A stretch of DNA of 64,000 nt from Duganella sp. 1224 (GTDB lineage: Bacteria > Pseudomonadota > Gammaproteobacteria > Burkholderiales > Burkholderiaceae_D): the NCBI RefSeq assembly GCF_013408245.1, contig NZ_JACBYS010000006.1, forward strand, positions 223,881 through 287,880, written 5' to 3'. A program made the translations under genes and the position numbers. Shown here piece by piece: positions 17,983-26,375 of this stretch; the first letter of the stretch is position 1; every line of letters begins with the position of its first letter. The notes under the pieces are model-generated. The model was not told the origin of the DNA. It saw only the letters and a program-made list of their open reading frames with translations, and ran no database searches.

Positions 17983-19317
17983 TTAAGCGTAAAGTCCTGG
18001 AAGGCCGAGGAGTCGGCTCAACTCATCCAGTGCATTATGCACTTCTATCGCCAGTTGTGGATCTGCCAGATCGGCAGGTTCCAACCGGTCGCGGTAGTGT
18101 TTTTCCACCCACGCCACCAGCGTGTGATACAGCGCCTCGGTCATCACCACGCCCTGATGCATGGCGGCGGCTTCGGCATCGGTCAGCGCCACGCGCAGGC
18201 GCAGGCACGCCGGCCCGCCGCCATTGCGCATCGACTGGCGCAGGTCGAAATGTATCAGTTCATCGATCACGCTGCCGTCCGCAACGAGATCCTGCAGGTA
18301 CGCGGCTACCGAACTGACCTCCTGGCACTCGTGCGGAATCACCAGCGCCATCTTGCCATTGTCCTTGCTCAGCAGCTGGCTGTTGAACAGGTAGCTGGCC
18401 ACGGCATCGGCCACCGGCACGCGGGTGGTGTCGACGCGGATCGCGTTCAGGTCCGCGCCCACGCCGTCGAGTGCGCGGCGCAGCTGATCGAGCGCGCCTG
18501 CTTCGTCGGCGAATGCCTGCTCGTGGTAGAACAAGGCATTGGCGTTACCTACCGCGATCACGTCGTTATGGAACACGCCCTGATCGATGACGTCGGGATT
18601 CTGCTGGATGTAGACGGTGCGCTCCGCCGCCAGGCCATGCAGGCGGGCGACGGCTTGCGAGGCTTCCAGTGTCTGGCGCGCAGGGTACTTCTTCGGCGCC
18701 GGCGCCGAGGCGTCGAACTCGGTGCGGCCGTAGACGAACATCTCAACGCCGGCGCTGCCGTGGCTCTTGCACAGGCGCGTGTGGTTGGCCGCGCCCTCGT
18801 CGCTGAAAGCCGGCGTGCCGGGCAGGGCGGCGTGCACGGCGAAGTGCTTGTCGTCCTTGAAGATGGCGCGCAGCGCGCGCGCCGACTGCTCGTGCTCAAA
18901 GGCGCGGTGCAGCTTGTTGTTCAAGTTGGCAGCCGTGAAGTGGGCGCGGCCATCCGCGCTGTCCGCAGACGGGCTGACAGTGGCGGCGTTGGCGGTCCAC
19001 ATTGGCGAGGCCGAATACGCGCACGCCAGGATCACCGGCGCTTCTTTCGCGGCCTTGGACAGCACTTCGGCATCGCTGCCGGTAAAGCCGATGCTGCGCA
19101 ACAGGCGGAAGTTCGGGCGGTCCTGCGGCGGCAGCAGCGCCTGGCCGAAGCCGCGCGCGGCCAGCGCGCGCATCTTGGCCAGGCCCTGCAGCGCGGCCAG
19201 CTTGGGATTGGACGCGCTCTTGACGTTGCTGAACGACGCCACGTTGCCGAACGACAGACCGGCGTAGTTGTGCGACGGGCCTACCAGGCCGTCGAAGTTG
19301 AATTCGCGTGCGGACAT
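17983..19317 (-). CDS. astB: N-succinylarginine dihydrolase
   Basis: A 444-aa member of the amidinotransferase/dihydrolase fold. It converts N2-succinylarginine to succinylornithine, ammonia and CO2, the second step of the pathway. The opening EFNFDGLVGPSHNYAGLSFGN, the segment MWTANAATVSPSADS and the C-terminal GGGPACLRLRV are AstB signatures. The catalytic Cys lies in this last, conserved region, where CLRLRV is seen. It begins 12 nt after astD and is followed by a 73-nt gap before gdhB. Confidence 0.95.
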   Translation of the reverse strand: MSAREFNFDGLVGPSHNYAGLSFGNVASFSNVKSASNPKLAALQGLAKMRALAARGFGQALLPPQDRPNFRLLRSIGFTGSDAEVLSKAAKEAPVILACAYSASPMWTANAATVSPSADSADGRAHFTAANLNNKLHRAFEHEQSARALRAIFKDDKHFAVHAALPGTPAFSDEGAANHTRLCKSHGSAGVEMFVYGRTEFDASAPAPKKYPARQTLEASQAVARLHGLAAERTVYIQQNPDVIDQGVFHNDVIAVGNANALFYHEQAFADEAGALDQLRRALDGVGADLNAIRVDTTRVPVADAVASYLFNSQLLSKDNGKMALVIPHECQEVSSVAAYLQDLVADGSVIDELIHFDLRQSMRNGGGPACLRLRVALTDAEAAAMHQGVVMTEALYHTLVAWVEKHYRDRLEPADLADPQLAIEVHNALDELSRLLGLPGLYA

Positions 19318-19329
19318 GAGGTGCGGCCT

Positions 19330-20811
19330 TTAGAAGTGCATGCCCGGCGACAGTTTCGCCGGCATTTCGAGTACGTTGTTTTCGATCGATGCGACCGGGT
19401 AGGCGCAGTAGTCGGCCGCATAGTAGGCGCTCGGACGATGGTTGCCCGACTGACCCACGCCACCGAACGGCGCGCTGCTGGCGGCGCCGGTGGTCGGACG
19501 GTTCCAGTTGACGATGCCGGCGCGGGCGCGCACCTGGAATATCTTCCACAGCTTTTCGTCGTTGGAGATCAGCGCGGCGGCCAGGCCGAAGGCGGTGTTG
19601 TTGGCGGCGTCGATGGCGCTGTCGAAGTCCGGCACGCGGATGATTTGCAGCAGCGGGCCAAACCACTCCTCGTCCGGAATACCCTTGGCGTCGGTGACGT
19701 CCACGATGCCGGCCGAGACGAATCCGGTGTTGGCGTCCAGGTGCTTCATTTCCAGCAGCAGCTTGCCGCCGCGCGCGACCATGTCGGCCTGCGCCAGCAC
19801 CAGGCGCTTGGCCACAGCGGCCGACACCACGGGCCCCATGTACGGCGCCGGCTCGTCGGCCGGTCCGCCGATGGTGAGGCGGCTGGCCACATCGACCAGG
19901 CGCGCGACGATGGCGTCGCCGGCCGCGCCTTGCGGCAGGATCAGGCGGCGCGCGCAGGTGCAGCGCTGGCCGGCCGAGATGAAGGCCGACGAAATCGCCA
20001 TGAACACGGCGGCGTCGGTTTCCTTGGCGTCCCAGATCACCAGCGGATTGTTGCCGCCCATTTCCAGCGCCAGCATCTTGCCCGGCTGGCCGCCGAACTG
20101 CTTGTGCAACGCGGTGCCGGTCTGGCAGCTGCCGGTGAACAGCACGCCGTCCAGCAGCTTGCTCTGACCCAGCGCGATGCCGGTTTCGCGGCCGCCGTTG
20201 ACCAGATTCAGCACGCCGTAAGGCAGGCCGGCCTTCTCCCACAGCTGCACGGTCTTGATGGCGGTACGCGGCGCGTATTCGCTCGGCTTGAACACCAGGG
20301 TGTTCCCCGCAATCAGTGCCGGGACGATATGCCCATTCGGCAGGTGGCCGGGGAAGTTGTAAGGGCCGAACACGCCGAACACGCCGTGCGGACGGTGGCG
20401 CAGCACCGCTTCGCCATCGGCCACCTTGTTGTGCGTTTCGCCGGTGCGCGCGCCGTAGGCCTGCACCGAGATGTCGATCTTGTTGGCCATGGTGGTCACT
20501 TCCGTGCGCGCCTCCCACATCGGCTTGCCCACCTCCTCGGAGATCAGCAGCGCCAGCTCCTCGGCGTTCTCCTTCAGCAGATCGCGGAAACGGGTGCAGA
20601 CGGCGATGCGCTGCTCCAGCGGCGTCCATGCCCATGCGTCGAAGGCGGCGCGGGCGGCGGTGGTGGCCTGCGCCACGTCCAGCGCGGTGGACTCATGGCT
20701 GGACCAGGTCTGCTTGCCGGTGGCCGGATTGATGGTGACCAGTTCCGGGCCGCTGCCAGGCAGCCACTCGCCGTTGATGAAGTTGCTGATGTTTGCCACA
20801 GAATTAGCCAT
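19330..20811 (-). CDS. astD: Succinylglutamate-semialdehyde dehydrogenase
   Basis: A 493-aa NAD(P)+ aldehyde dehydrogenase, step four of arginine succinylation. Visible motifs are the catalytic Cys in SAGQRCTCARR, the catalytic Glu in LALEMGGNNPL, and the coenzyme-binding segment FTGSCQTG. The length matches the family. Its start overlaps the end of aruG by 8 nt, and GAGGAAG precedes the ATG, indicating translational coupling in the operon. Confidence 0.95.
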   Translation of the reverse strand: MANSVANISNFINGEWLPGSGPELVTINPATGKQTWSSHESTALDVAQATTAARAAFDAWAWTPLEQRIAVCTRFRDLLKENAEELALLISEEVGKPMWEARTEVTTMANKIDISVQAYGARTGETHNKVADGEAVLRHRPHGVFGVFGPYNFPGHLPNGHIVPALIAGNTLVFKPSEYAPRTAIKTVQLWEKAGLPYGVLNLVNGGRETGIALGQSKLLDGVLFTGSCQTGTALHKQFGGQPGKMLALEMGGNNPLVIWDAKETDAAVFMAISSAFISAGQRCTCARRLILPQGAAGDAIVARLVDVASRLTIGGPADEPAPYMGPVVSAAVAKRLVLAQADMVARGGKLLLEMKHLDANTGFVSAGIVDVTDAKGIPDEEWFGPLLQIIRVPDFDSAIDAANNTAFGLAAALISNDEKLWKIFQVRARAGIVNWNRPTTGAASSAPFGGVGQSGNHRPSAYYAADYCAYPVASIENNVLEMPAKLSPGMHF

Positions 20812-21859
20812 TGTTCTTCCTCGGATTGAGAGTCAGGGTGCGCACGCTGTCGCCGCGATGGCAGTGCAGGAGCGTCTGCTCCGCCTCCGGCAGGGCGATG
20901 GCGCCGTTGACCGGCACCGCCTGCGACAAAATCATGCGGAAATCTTTCATGTTGGTGTTGGAGACCAGCACCGGCTCGGCCGCCGCGCTCTCCGGCGCGC
21001 AGGCGGCATCCCAGTCGGTGGTCGGGCCGATCTCGGCCAGCGTGCTGTCACGCATGGCGCGCAGCTCCGACACCCGCGCCTGCAGCACCGGGCCGGCGTC
21101 GAAGATGTCGACGTAGCCCTCGAAGTACATGCCCTCCTGCTCCAGCAGGCGACGCGCCGGCGCGGTGGAGGTGTGCACCTTGCCGATGACTTCCTGCGCA
21201 TCGTCCGGCAGGTAGGCCACGTACAGCGGCTGGCGCGGCATCAGCTCGGCGATAAAGGACTTCTTGCCGACGGCCGTCAGCGCGTCGACGTGGTCGAAGT
21301 CCATCTTGAAGAAGTGGCGGCCCAGCCCCTCGTAGAACGGCGAGCGGCCGCTCTCCTCCTGGTAGCCGCGCATCTCGGCGATCAGCTTTTCGGTGAACAG
21401 GTGCGGGAACTGCGCGATGAACAGGAAGCGGCTCTTGGACAGCAGCTTGCCGTTGTTGCCGCTGCGGTAGTCCGGGTGCAGGAACAGCGAGCACAGTTCG
21501 GTGCTGCCGGTGAGGTCATTCGACAGGTACAGCGTGTCCATGCGGGTGAACACATCCAGCTCGCGGCTGGAGTGCACCAGGGTGCCGATGCGGTAGTTGT
21601 AGAACGGCTCCGTCAGGCCCACCGAGCCTTTGATGGCGCACACGCCGGCCAGGCGGCCGGTGTCGGTGTCCTCCATCACGAACATGTAGTCGCGCTTTTC
21701 GGGCGGGATGGTTTCGGCAAACGAGGCCACGGCGATGTCGAGGCGATCGCCCATCATCTTCATGTCCGGCTTGAGCGTGGTCATGCCGCTGCCTACCTGG
21801 GTGGCCATCACGTACAGGGCATCGAGGTCGGTGGCTTGGATAGCGCGTACAACTAGCAT
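20804..21859 (-). CDS. aruG: Arginine N-succinyltransferase, beta subunit
   Basis: A 351-aa acyltransferase subunit that begins MLVVRAIQATDLDAL and contains FRNDLTG-like and LGRHFFKMDFDHVDAL segments typical of AstA/AruG. With AruF it transfers succinyl from succinyl-CoA to arginine. The start at 21859 is 14 nt after the aruF stop; an upstream extension in this frame lies inside aruF and is rejected. It overlaps astD by 8 nt at its 3' end. It is clearly a paralogue of its upstream neighbour. Confidence 0.93.
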   Translation of the reverse strand: MLVVRAIQATDLDALYVMATQVGSGMTTLKPDMKMMGDRLDIAVASFAETIPPEKRDYMFVMEDTDTGRLAGVCAIKGSVGLTEPFYNYRIGTLVHSSRELDVFTRMDTLYLSNDLTGSTELCSLFLHPDYRSGNNGKLLSKSRFLFIAQFPHLFTEKLIAEMRGYQEESGRSPFYEGLGRHFFKMDFDHVDALTAVGKKSFIAELMPRQPLYVAYLPDDAQEVIGKVHTSTAPARRLLEQEGMYFEGYVDIFDAGPVLQARVSELRAMRDSTLAEIGPTTDWDAACAPESAAAEPVLVSNTNMKDFRMILSQAVPVNGAIALPEAEQTLLHCHRGDSVRTLTLNPRKNNG

Positions 21860-21873
21860 AGGTTTTCTCGTTT

Positions 21874-22911
21874 TTATATTCTGACGCAGATGACGGTGTC
21901 GCCTTCGGCGACGTGCAGCGCGTCCTGTACCTCGACAGACAGCGCCACGCTGAGTTGCGAATCCAGCGCCGGACAATGCGTGATGACGACGCGGAAGTCG
22001 TGTTCGGAGCCGGACGACACGGCGTAGCGCAGCTGCGGTTCACGGCCGCGGTCCGGCGTATCGACCGACGTCGCCACGCGGCGCTGCAGCGCGCCGGTAA
22101 AGGTGCGCAGCGAATTCTTGTGCGCCTGCAGGATCGGGCCGCCGTCGAAGATGTCGATGTAATCGTCGGCCTCGAAGCCCTCGGCGGTGAGCAGGTTGAA
22201 CGCCAGCTCGCCCGAAGGATGGATCTGGCCCATGGCCGCCTGGGCGTCGCCCGGCAGCAGCGGCACGTAGACCGGATAGTGCGGCATCAGTTCGACGATC
22301 AGCGTGCGGTTGCGGGCGCCGCCGATGGTGCGTTCGGCGTCGAGGAAATCCATCTGGAAGAACTTGCGGCCCAGCGCATCCCAGAACGGCGAGCCGCCCT
22401 CGCTGTCGGTCACGCCGGCCAGCGGCACGAAGAAGCGGTCCGAGAAGCGATGTGGGGCCAGCACGGCAAACATCAAGCGCGCGCGCGACAGCAGCGCGGC
22501 TTCCGGCGTGCCGTATTCGCGCTCGCCGACGTAGAACGACGACAGCTGCGAGTAGCCGGTCAGCTCGGAGCACAGCGTCAGCGCGTGCACGCTGTGGCTG
22601 ATGTTGAGGTCACGCGAAACCTGCTGGATCACGTCGTTGCGGAAGGAGAAATAGGTGCCGTTGGAGCCGGCGGCGGCAAACATGGCGGCGGTGCCGACGA
22701 TCTGCCTGTCCTGCGGCGACTCCAGCACCATCAGGTAGCCCTCTTCGCTCGGGATGTCGACGTGGGCGGCAAAGGAGGCGATCGACAGTTCGACCATGGC
22801 GCGGATTTTTTCGCGCGTCTTGGGCAGGGTATGCACTCCCGGCATGGGCACCGCGGCCAGCGCCTCAAGGGCCGGAATATCCGCAAGTTCGACCGGACGG
22901 ACTACATACAT
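21874..22911 (-). CDS. aruF: Arginine N-succinyltransferase, alpha subunit
   Basis: A 345-aa paralogue of AruG, starting MYVVRPVELADIPALEAL and sharing the GRKFFQMDFLDAE and DIFDGGPILQAHKNSLR segments. Two separate subunits, rather than one AstA chain as in E. coli, are the Pseudomonas arrangement. It stands 121 nt downstream of astC; that gap is filled by an inverted pair of REP-like repeats (22938-23019), which may set different expression of astC and the rest. Confidence 0.93.
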   Translation of the reverse strand: MYVVRPVELADIPALEALAAVPMPGVHTLPKTREKIRAMVELSIASFAAHVDIPSEEGYLMVLESPQDRQIVGTAAMFAAAGSNGTYFSFRNDVIQQVSRDLNISHSVHALTLCSELTGYSQLSSFYVGEREYGTPEAALLSRARLMFAVLAPHRFSDRFFVPLAGVTDSEGGSPFWDALGRKFFQMDFLDAERTIGGARNRTLIVELMPHYPVYVPLLPGDAQAAMGQIHPSGELAFNLLTAEGFEADDYIDIFDGGPILQAHKNSLRTFTGALQRRVATSVDTPDRGREPQLRYAVSSGSEHDFRVVITHCPALDSQLSVALSVEVQDALHVAEGDTVICVRI

Positions 22912-22937
22912 AACAACTCCTTAGTGAACGCAGAAAC

Positions 22938-23019
22938 GTCATTCCGGCGAAAGCCGGAATCCATGCCAAGTGTCCGGCCTCGGACAGGCTGTATGGATTC
23001 CGGCCTTCGCCGGAATGAC
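22938..23019. repeat. REP/BIME-like inverted pair inside the ast operon
   Basis: Two units face each other. The left unit starts GTCATTCCGGCGAAAGCCGG and the right one is its inverse, ending CGCCGGAATGAC. Each unit is itself a hairpin (TTCCGGC/GCCGGAA). A short inner palindrome (GTCCGGCCTCGGAC) lies between. The pair fills the gap between astC and aruF. Confidence 0.85.
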
Positions 23020-23032
23020 CAGGTAGTGTCGC

Positions 23033-24274
23033 TTAAGCTTTCAGCAGATCATCCAGCGACTTGCGCAGGATGCGGTCGGCTTCGGCGATCTGCTGGTCCG
23101 ACACGATCAGCGCCGGCGCCAGGCGCACCACATCCATGCCGGCGATCAGCACCATCATGCCATTGGCCTCGGCGGCCTTCTGGATATCCTTGGAACGGCC
23201 CTTCCACGCATCGGTCACGACCAGGCCCAGCAGCAGGCCGGCGCCGCGCACCAGCTGGAACACCTGCGGGTAGTCGCCCACCAGCTTCTCCATGGTCGAA
23301 CGCAGCTTGCCGCCAGCCTCTTTCACGCGCGCCAGGAAGGCCGGCTGGTTGATGGTTTCCAGCACGGTCAGCGCCACGGTGGCGGCCATCGGGTTGCCGC
23401 CGTAAGTGGTGCCGTGCGAGCCGACGTTCAGCGTGGCCGCCAGTTCGTGGGTGGTCAGCATGGCGGCGACCGGGAAGCCGTTGCCCAGCGCCTTGGCCGA
23501 GGTCAGCACGTCCGGGATGATGTCGTAGGCCATGTAGTTGAACAGATAGCCGGTGCGGCCCATGCCGGACTGCACTTCGTCGAAGATCAGCAGGGCGCCG
23601 GTCTTGTTGCACAGGTCGCGCAGTTCCTGCAGGAAGGCCTTGTCGCCCGGCACCACGCCGCCCTCGCCTTGCAGCGGCTCGACGATCACGGCGCAGACGT
23701 CATCGCCGATGGCGGCGCGGGCCGATGCGATGTCGTTGTAGACGATGTGGTCGATCGACGGCGGCAGCGGCTCGAAACCCTCGGTGTACTTCGACTGGCC
23801 GCCGACCGACACGGTGAACAGCGTACGGCCGTGGAACGACTGGTAGCACGACACGATGCGCGATTTCTGCGGGCCGAACTTGGCGTGCGCATACTTGCGG
23901 GCCAGCTTCAGCGCGGCCTCGTTGGCCTCGGCGCCGGAGTTGCAGAAGAAGGCGCGGTCGGCAAAGGTGGCTTCGGTCAGGGCCAGGCCCAGGCGCAGCA
24001 CTGGCTCGTTGGTGTAGCCATTGCCCAGGTGCCACAGGGTATTGGCCTGGCGGGTCAGCGCTTCGACCACGACAGGGTTGCAGTGGCCCAGCGCGGCCAC
24101 GGCGATGCCGGAGGTGAAGTCCAGGTAGTGCTTGCCGGCCTGGTCCCACAGGTCCAGACCCGCGCCTCGGACCGGAACCATCGCTGCCGGTGCATAAGTC
24201 GGCACCAGAACCTCGTCAAACGTCTGACGGGTTACAGGACGGTTGAGAGCGGTCGTATCTACATTGGCATTCAT
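23033..24274 (-). CDS. astC: Succinylornithine / acetylornithine aminotransferase
   Basis: A 413-aa class-III PLP aminotransferase. It converts succinylornithine to succinylglutamate semialdehyde (step three) and may double as acetylornithine transaminase (ArgD). The PLP-lysine region SAKALGNGFP, the FDEVQSGMGRTG motif and FCNSGAEANEAALKLAR are visible. The start MNANVDTT at 24274 has AGGGAA upstream; a longer frame to 24370 has no ribosome-binding site and would cross the promoter. It is the first gene of the ast operon, downstream of an ArgR-like regulator and candidate ArgR sites. Confidence 0.93.
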   Translation of the reverse strand: MNANVDTTALNRPVTRQTFDEVLVPTYAPAAMVPVRGAGLDLWDQAGKHYLDFTSGIAVAALGHCNPVVVEALTRQANTLWHLGNGYTNEPVLRLGLALTEATFADRAFFCNSGAEANEAALKLARKYAHAKFGPQKSRIVSCYQSFHGRTLFTVSVGGQSKYTEGFEPLPPSIDHIVYNDIASARAAIGDDVCAVIVEPLQGEGGVVPGDKAFLQELRDLCNKTGALLIFDEVQSGMGRTGYLFNYMAYDIIPDVLTSAKALGNGFPVAAMLTTHELAATLNVGSHGTTYGGNPMAATVALTVLETINQPAFLARVKEAGGKLRSTMEKLVGDYPQVFQLVRGAGLLLGLVVTDAWKGRSKDIQKAAEANGMMVLIAGMDVVRLAPALIVSDQQIAEADRILRKSLDDLLKA

Positions 24275-24326
24275 GGCATTCCCTATCAATATGTGGGTCA
24301 TGCGCGGCACAGCGCCGCGTGGACCC

Positions 24327-24332
24327 ATTATA
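24327..24332 (-). promoter_or_regulatory. Candidate -10 element of the ast operon promoter
   Basis: On the minus strand this reads TATAAT, about 52 nt before the astC start. No credible -35 hexamer lies 16-18 nt upstream, as expected for an activator-dependent promoter. The two ArgR-like sites lie just upstream. Confidence 0.6.
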
Positions 24333-24353
24333 AAAACCGGGATGCTAAAGTTC

Positions 24354-24391
24354 TTTTCAAATGGCGACAAGAATTTTTACTTTTGGCCGCA
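24354..24391 (-). promoter_or_regulatory. Tandem ArgR (AraC-type)-like binding sites upstream of astC
   Basis: On the minus strand 24369-24354 reads TGTCGC-N8-AA, exactly the half-site reported for the Pseudomonas aeruginosa AraC-family ArgR. A second copy in the same direction, TGCGGC-N8-AA, occupies 24391-24376, a 22-nt period. With the -10 box at 24327-24332, the sites centre near -42 and -64, the usual position for an AraC-type activator overlapping the -35 region. Binding is inferred, not shown. Confidence 0.6.
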
Positions 24392-24415
24392 AAGTAAACT
24401 TATCAAATTAAAAAC

Positions 24416-24500
24416 GGGGTCAGGTCCTCCATTTCTACACGAGCACAGCAGTAGGCAATGCCTACTGCTGTGCTCGTGTAGAAATGGAGGACCTGACCCC
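24416..24500. repeat. 85-nt perfect palindrome (GGGGTCAG type), also acting as terminator
   Basis: Two 42-nt arms are exact reverse complements around one central base. The arm begins GGGGTCAGGTCC and ends GTAGGCA. On the minus strand it starts 4 nt after the regulator's stop codon and is followed by CCCCGTTTTT, so it can serve as its intrinsic terminator. Confidence 0.95.
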
Positions 24501-24504
24501 GGAG

Positions 24505-25443
24505 TTAGGACTGGAGTTTGCGCTGGCGCTCCTCGCGCGGCGTGTTGCCGAACAGCGCGCCGAAGGCGGTGGAGAAGTGCGAGCCGGATGAGAAGCCGCA
24601 CATCAGCCCCACTTGCACGATCGAGTGGTTGGTTTCCAGCAGCAGTTGGCGCGCGCGCTGCAGGCGCAGCTCCAGGTAGTAGCGCGATGGCAGGCTGCCC
24701 AGGTATTGCTTGAACAGCCGCTCCAGCTGGCGCCGCGACAGGCCGACCAGGTTGGCGATGTCGTCGGTCGACAGCGGCTCTTCGATGTTGGTTTCCATCA
24801 AGGTTACCGCTTCTGACAGCCGCGGCTGCAGGGCGCCGAAGCGCGCCTGCAGCGCCACCCGCTGCCGTTCCTCCGGCCCGCGCACACGCTCGATGCACAA
24901 GGTTTCCTTGACGGTGGCCTGCACGCCCGCGCCAAACAGGTGCTCGATCAGCGTCAGCGCAAAGTCGATCGAGGCGGCGCCGCCGCAGCAGCTCAGGTGG
25001 CGGCCGTCCAGCTCGAACAGGTGCGGGGTCAGGATGGCGCGCTCGGTGATGTCCTCGGTGTCGGCATACAAGGCCCAGGGCAGCGCGATGCGCACGCCGG
25101 CCATCAGCCCGGCCTTGGCCAGCCACAGCACGCCGGCGCCGACGCCGCCCCAGTACGGCGCCGACCGGCAGCGTTCCATGACCGCGCGGCACAGCTCGGC
25201 CGGCAGCGGCGCCTGTTGCTCCTCCGCCACCAGCAGCGCCAGGTGCCAGCCGGGCTGGGCCAGGACGACCTGCGCCGGCGTCATGGTTTCCAGGTGCAGC
25301 ACCTCCCGCCCCAGTTGCGCGGCGGCCAGGCGCAGCGGCTGCACCAGCCCGGCCCAGGTGATGGCGTCCGCCTCGCCGGCGTTGACCAGCAGCAGCCGCA
25401 GGGGGCGCTGCCCGGCGAGGCTGGATAAATTTGCAAAGGACAT
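24505..25443 (-). CDS. argR: AraC/XylS (GlxA-type) regulator, probable ArgR of the ast operon
   Basis: A 312-aa protein: an N-terminal DJ-1/PfpI-like ligand domain (about 10-190) without an obvious catalytic Cys role, and a C-terminal AraC double helix-turn-helix (about 205-305) with LSTDDIANLVGLSRRQLERL and IVQVGLMCGFSSGSHFSTAF. The architecture matches the arginine-responsive ArgR of Pseudomonas, which is unrelated to the hexameric ArgR of enterics. It is immediately upstream of and codirectional with astC, separated by a terminator-like palindrome, and ArgR-type sites lie before astC. Function by homology and context; the divergent neighbour is a MarR gene. Confidence 0.82.
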   Translation of the reverse strand: MSFANLSSLAGQRPLRLLLVNAGEADAITWAGLVQPLRLAAAQLGREVLHLETMTPAQVVLAQPGWHLALLVAEEQQAPLPAELCRAVMERCRSAPYWGGVGAGVLWLAKAGLMAGVRIALPWALYADTEDITERAILTPHLFELDGRHLSCCGGAASIDFALTLIEHLFGAGVQATVKETLCIERVRGPEERQRVALQARFGALQPRLSEAVTLMETNIEEPLSTDDIANLVGLSRRQLERLFKQYLGSLPSRYYLELRLQRARQLLLETNHSIVQVGLMCGFSSGSHFSTAFGALFGNTPREERQRKLQS

Positions 25444-25510
25444 CGGCTATTCTGATCAATCTTGTCGTTTCGCGTAGTGTACCCCGCCGGAAAGCCGGAT
25501 GCGAAGCGGC

Positions 25511-25516
25511 TATAAT
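25511..25516 (+). promoter_or_regulatory. Candidate -10 element (TATAAT) before the MarR gene
   Basis: A consensus TATAAT ends 8 nt before the ATG at 25525, and there is no Shine-Dalgarno site. If used, the mRNA would be almost leaderless. No clear -35 is seen. Confidence 0.4.
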
Positions 25517-25524
25517 CACGCTCT

Positions 25525-25989
25525 ATGGGTGAACGATACTTGAGAAGCATCCGGCTGCTGGCGGAATGCATGCAAGGCTATGAACGGCTCTCCGGCAACT
25601 ATGTGCGCCGGAGCGGCCTGACGCACGCGCAGTTCGACATCATCGCCACGCTGGGCAATACGCCCGGCATGTCGTACAAGGAACTGGGCGACAAGACGCT
25701 GATCACCAAGGGCACCCTGACCGGGGTGATCGAACGGCTGGAACAAAAAGGGCTGGTGGAACGTCAGCGCAACGACTGCGACAAGCGTTCTTTCTTCGTG
25801 CGGCTGACCCCGGAGGGCGAGCGGACGTTCTGCACCGTGTTCCCGGAAGTCATCGCCCAGGGCGGCAAAGTGTTTGCTCAGTTCACCGACGACGACTTTG
25901 CGCGCCTTGAAAAAACGCTGTCCGAGCTTAAAACTGTGATCATGGCCGGCCAGACGGATGACTGCCCGTCCACCCGCGAATGTGATTAA
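25525..25989 (+). CDS. MarR-family transcriptional regulator
   Basis: A 154-aa winged-helix protein. The recognition region MSYKELGDKTLITKGTLTGV is followed by the wing (VERQRNDCDKRSFFVRLTPEG), a standard MarR layout with flanking dimerisation helices. The ligand is unknown; two Cys (in NDCDK and TVFPE-adjacent FCTVF) could allow redox sensing, but this is speculation. It is followed 15 nt later by the 93-aa gene, and both then lead to the HDOD gene, suggesting one transcription unit. Start ATG without Shine-Dalgarno, close to a TATAAT. Confidence 0.88.
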   Translation: MGERYLRSIRLLAECMQGYERLSGNYVRRSGLTHAQFDIIATLGNTPGMSYKELGDKTLITKGTLTGVIERLEQKGLVERQRNDCDKRSFFVRLTPEGERTFCTVFPEVIAQGGKVFAQFTDDDFARLEKTLSELKTVIMAGQTDDCPSTRECD

Positions 25990-26004
25990 AACAAGGAAAC
26001 AGAT

Positions 26005-26286
26005 TTGAAAACCTCACTGCTGGAAGGCATTAAGCCTGCCAAATTCGACAAACATATTATCGGCAACCTGCTGCTGGACGTGGCGCCGGCGGACGAAGTG
26101 CGCCAGGAAGCGCTGATCGTCGGCGTGCGCAACGCCGACGGCGAAATCTACCGCCTGATCGGCGCCTCCACCCACAACAGCTTCATGAACGCGGTCGAGG
26201 AATTGTTCGACCTGGGCCTGAGCGACGAGTTGCAGGACACCGATGAGCCGGTAGAGGGCTGCGACGCCATCTTCAGCGAGCAATAA
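26005..26286 (+). CDS. Conserved hypothetical protein with TTG start (93 aa)
   Basis: A 93-aa acidic protein: basic N-terminus (MKTSLLEGIKPAKFDKH), then two acidic stretches, ending EGCDAIFSEQ. The TTG at 26005 is preceded by AAGGAA with a 6-nt gap, and the next in-frame ATG is about 60 codons later, so TTG is very likely the real start. No domain recognised. It lies 15 nt after marR, hence probably co-transcribed. Confidence 0.7.
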   Translation: MKTSLLEGIKPAKFDKHIIGNLLLDVAPADEVRQEALIVGVRNADGEIYRLIGASTHNSFMNAVEELFDLGLSDELQDTDEPVEGCDAIFSEQ

Positions 26287-26326
26287 CCAATTTGCTTGTT
26301 GGCGAAAAAAGACGTCTGAAAAAGTC

Positions 26327-26364
26327 ATACCCGGAAAAGTTCCATGGAGCAATATTCCGGGTAT
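26327..26364. promoter_or_regulatory. Inverted repeat overlapping a -10-like box before the HDOD gene
   Basis: Arms ATACCCGGAA (26327-26336) and TTCCGGGTAT (26355-26364) are exact complements with an 18-nt spacer. TATAAT (26362-26367) overlaps the right arm and lies 8 nt before the ATG. It could be an operator, or a terminator for the upstream pair since AATTTTT follows. Confidence 0.5.
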
Positions 26365-26375
26365 AATTTTTGGCA

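Noticed and set aside
17881..20829. A 982-codon open frame on the plus strand
   Set aside because: It lies antisense to astB and astD, is rich in His/Arg/Gln runs typical of reverse reading of GC-rich genes, and has no domain or start signal.
24275..24370. N-terminal extension of astC
   Set aside because: No ribosome-binding site, no match to aminotransferase N-termini, and it would cover the -10 and operator.
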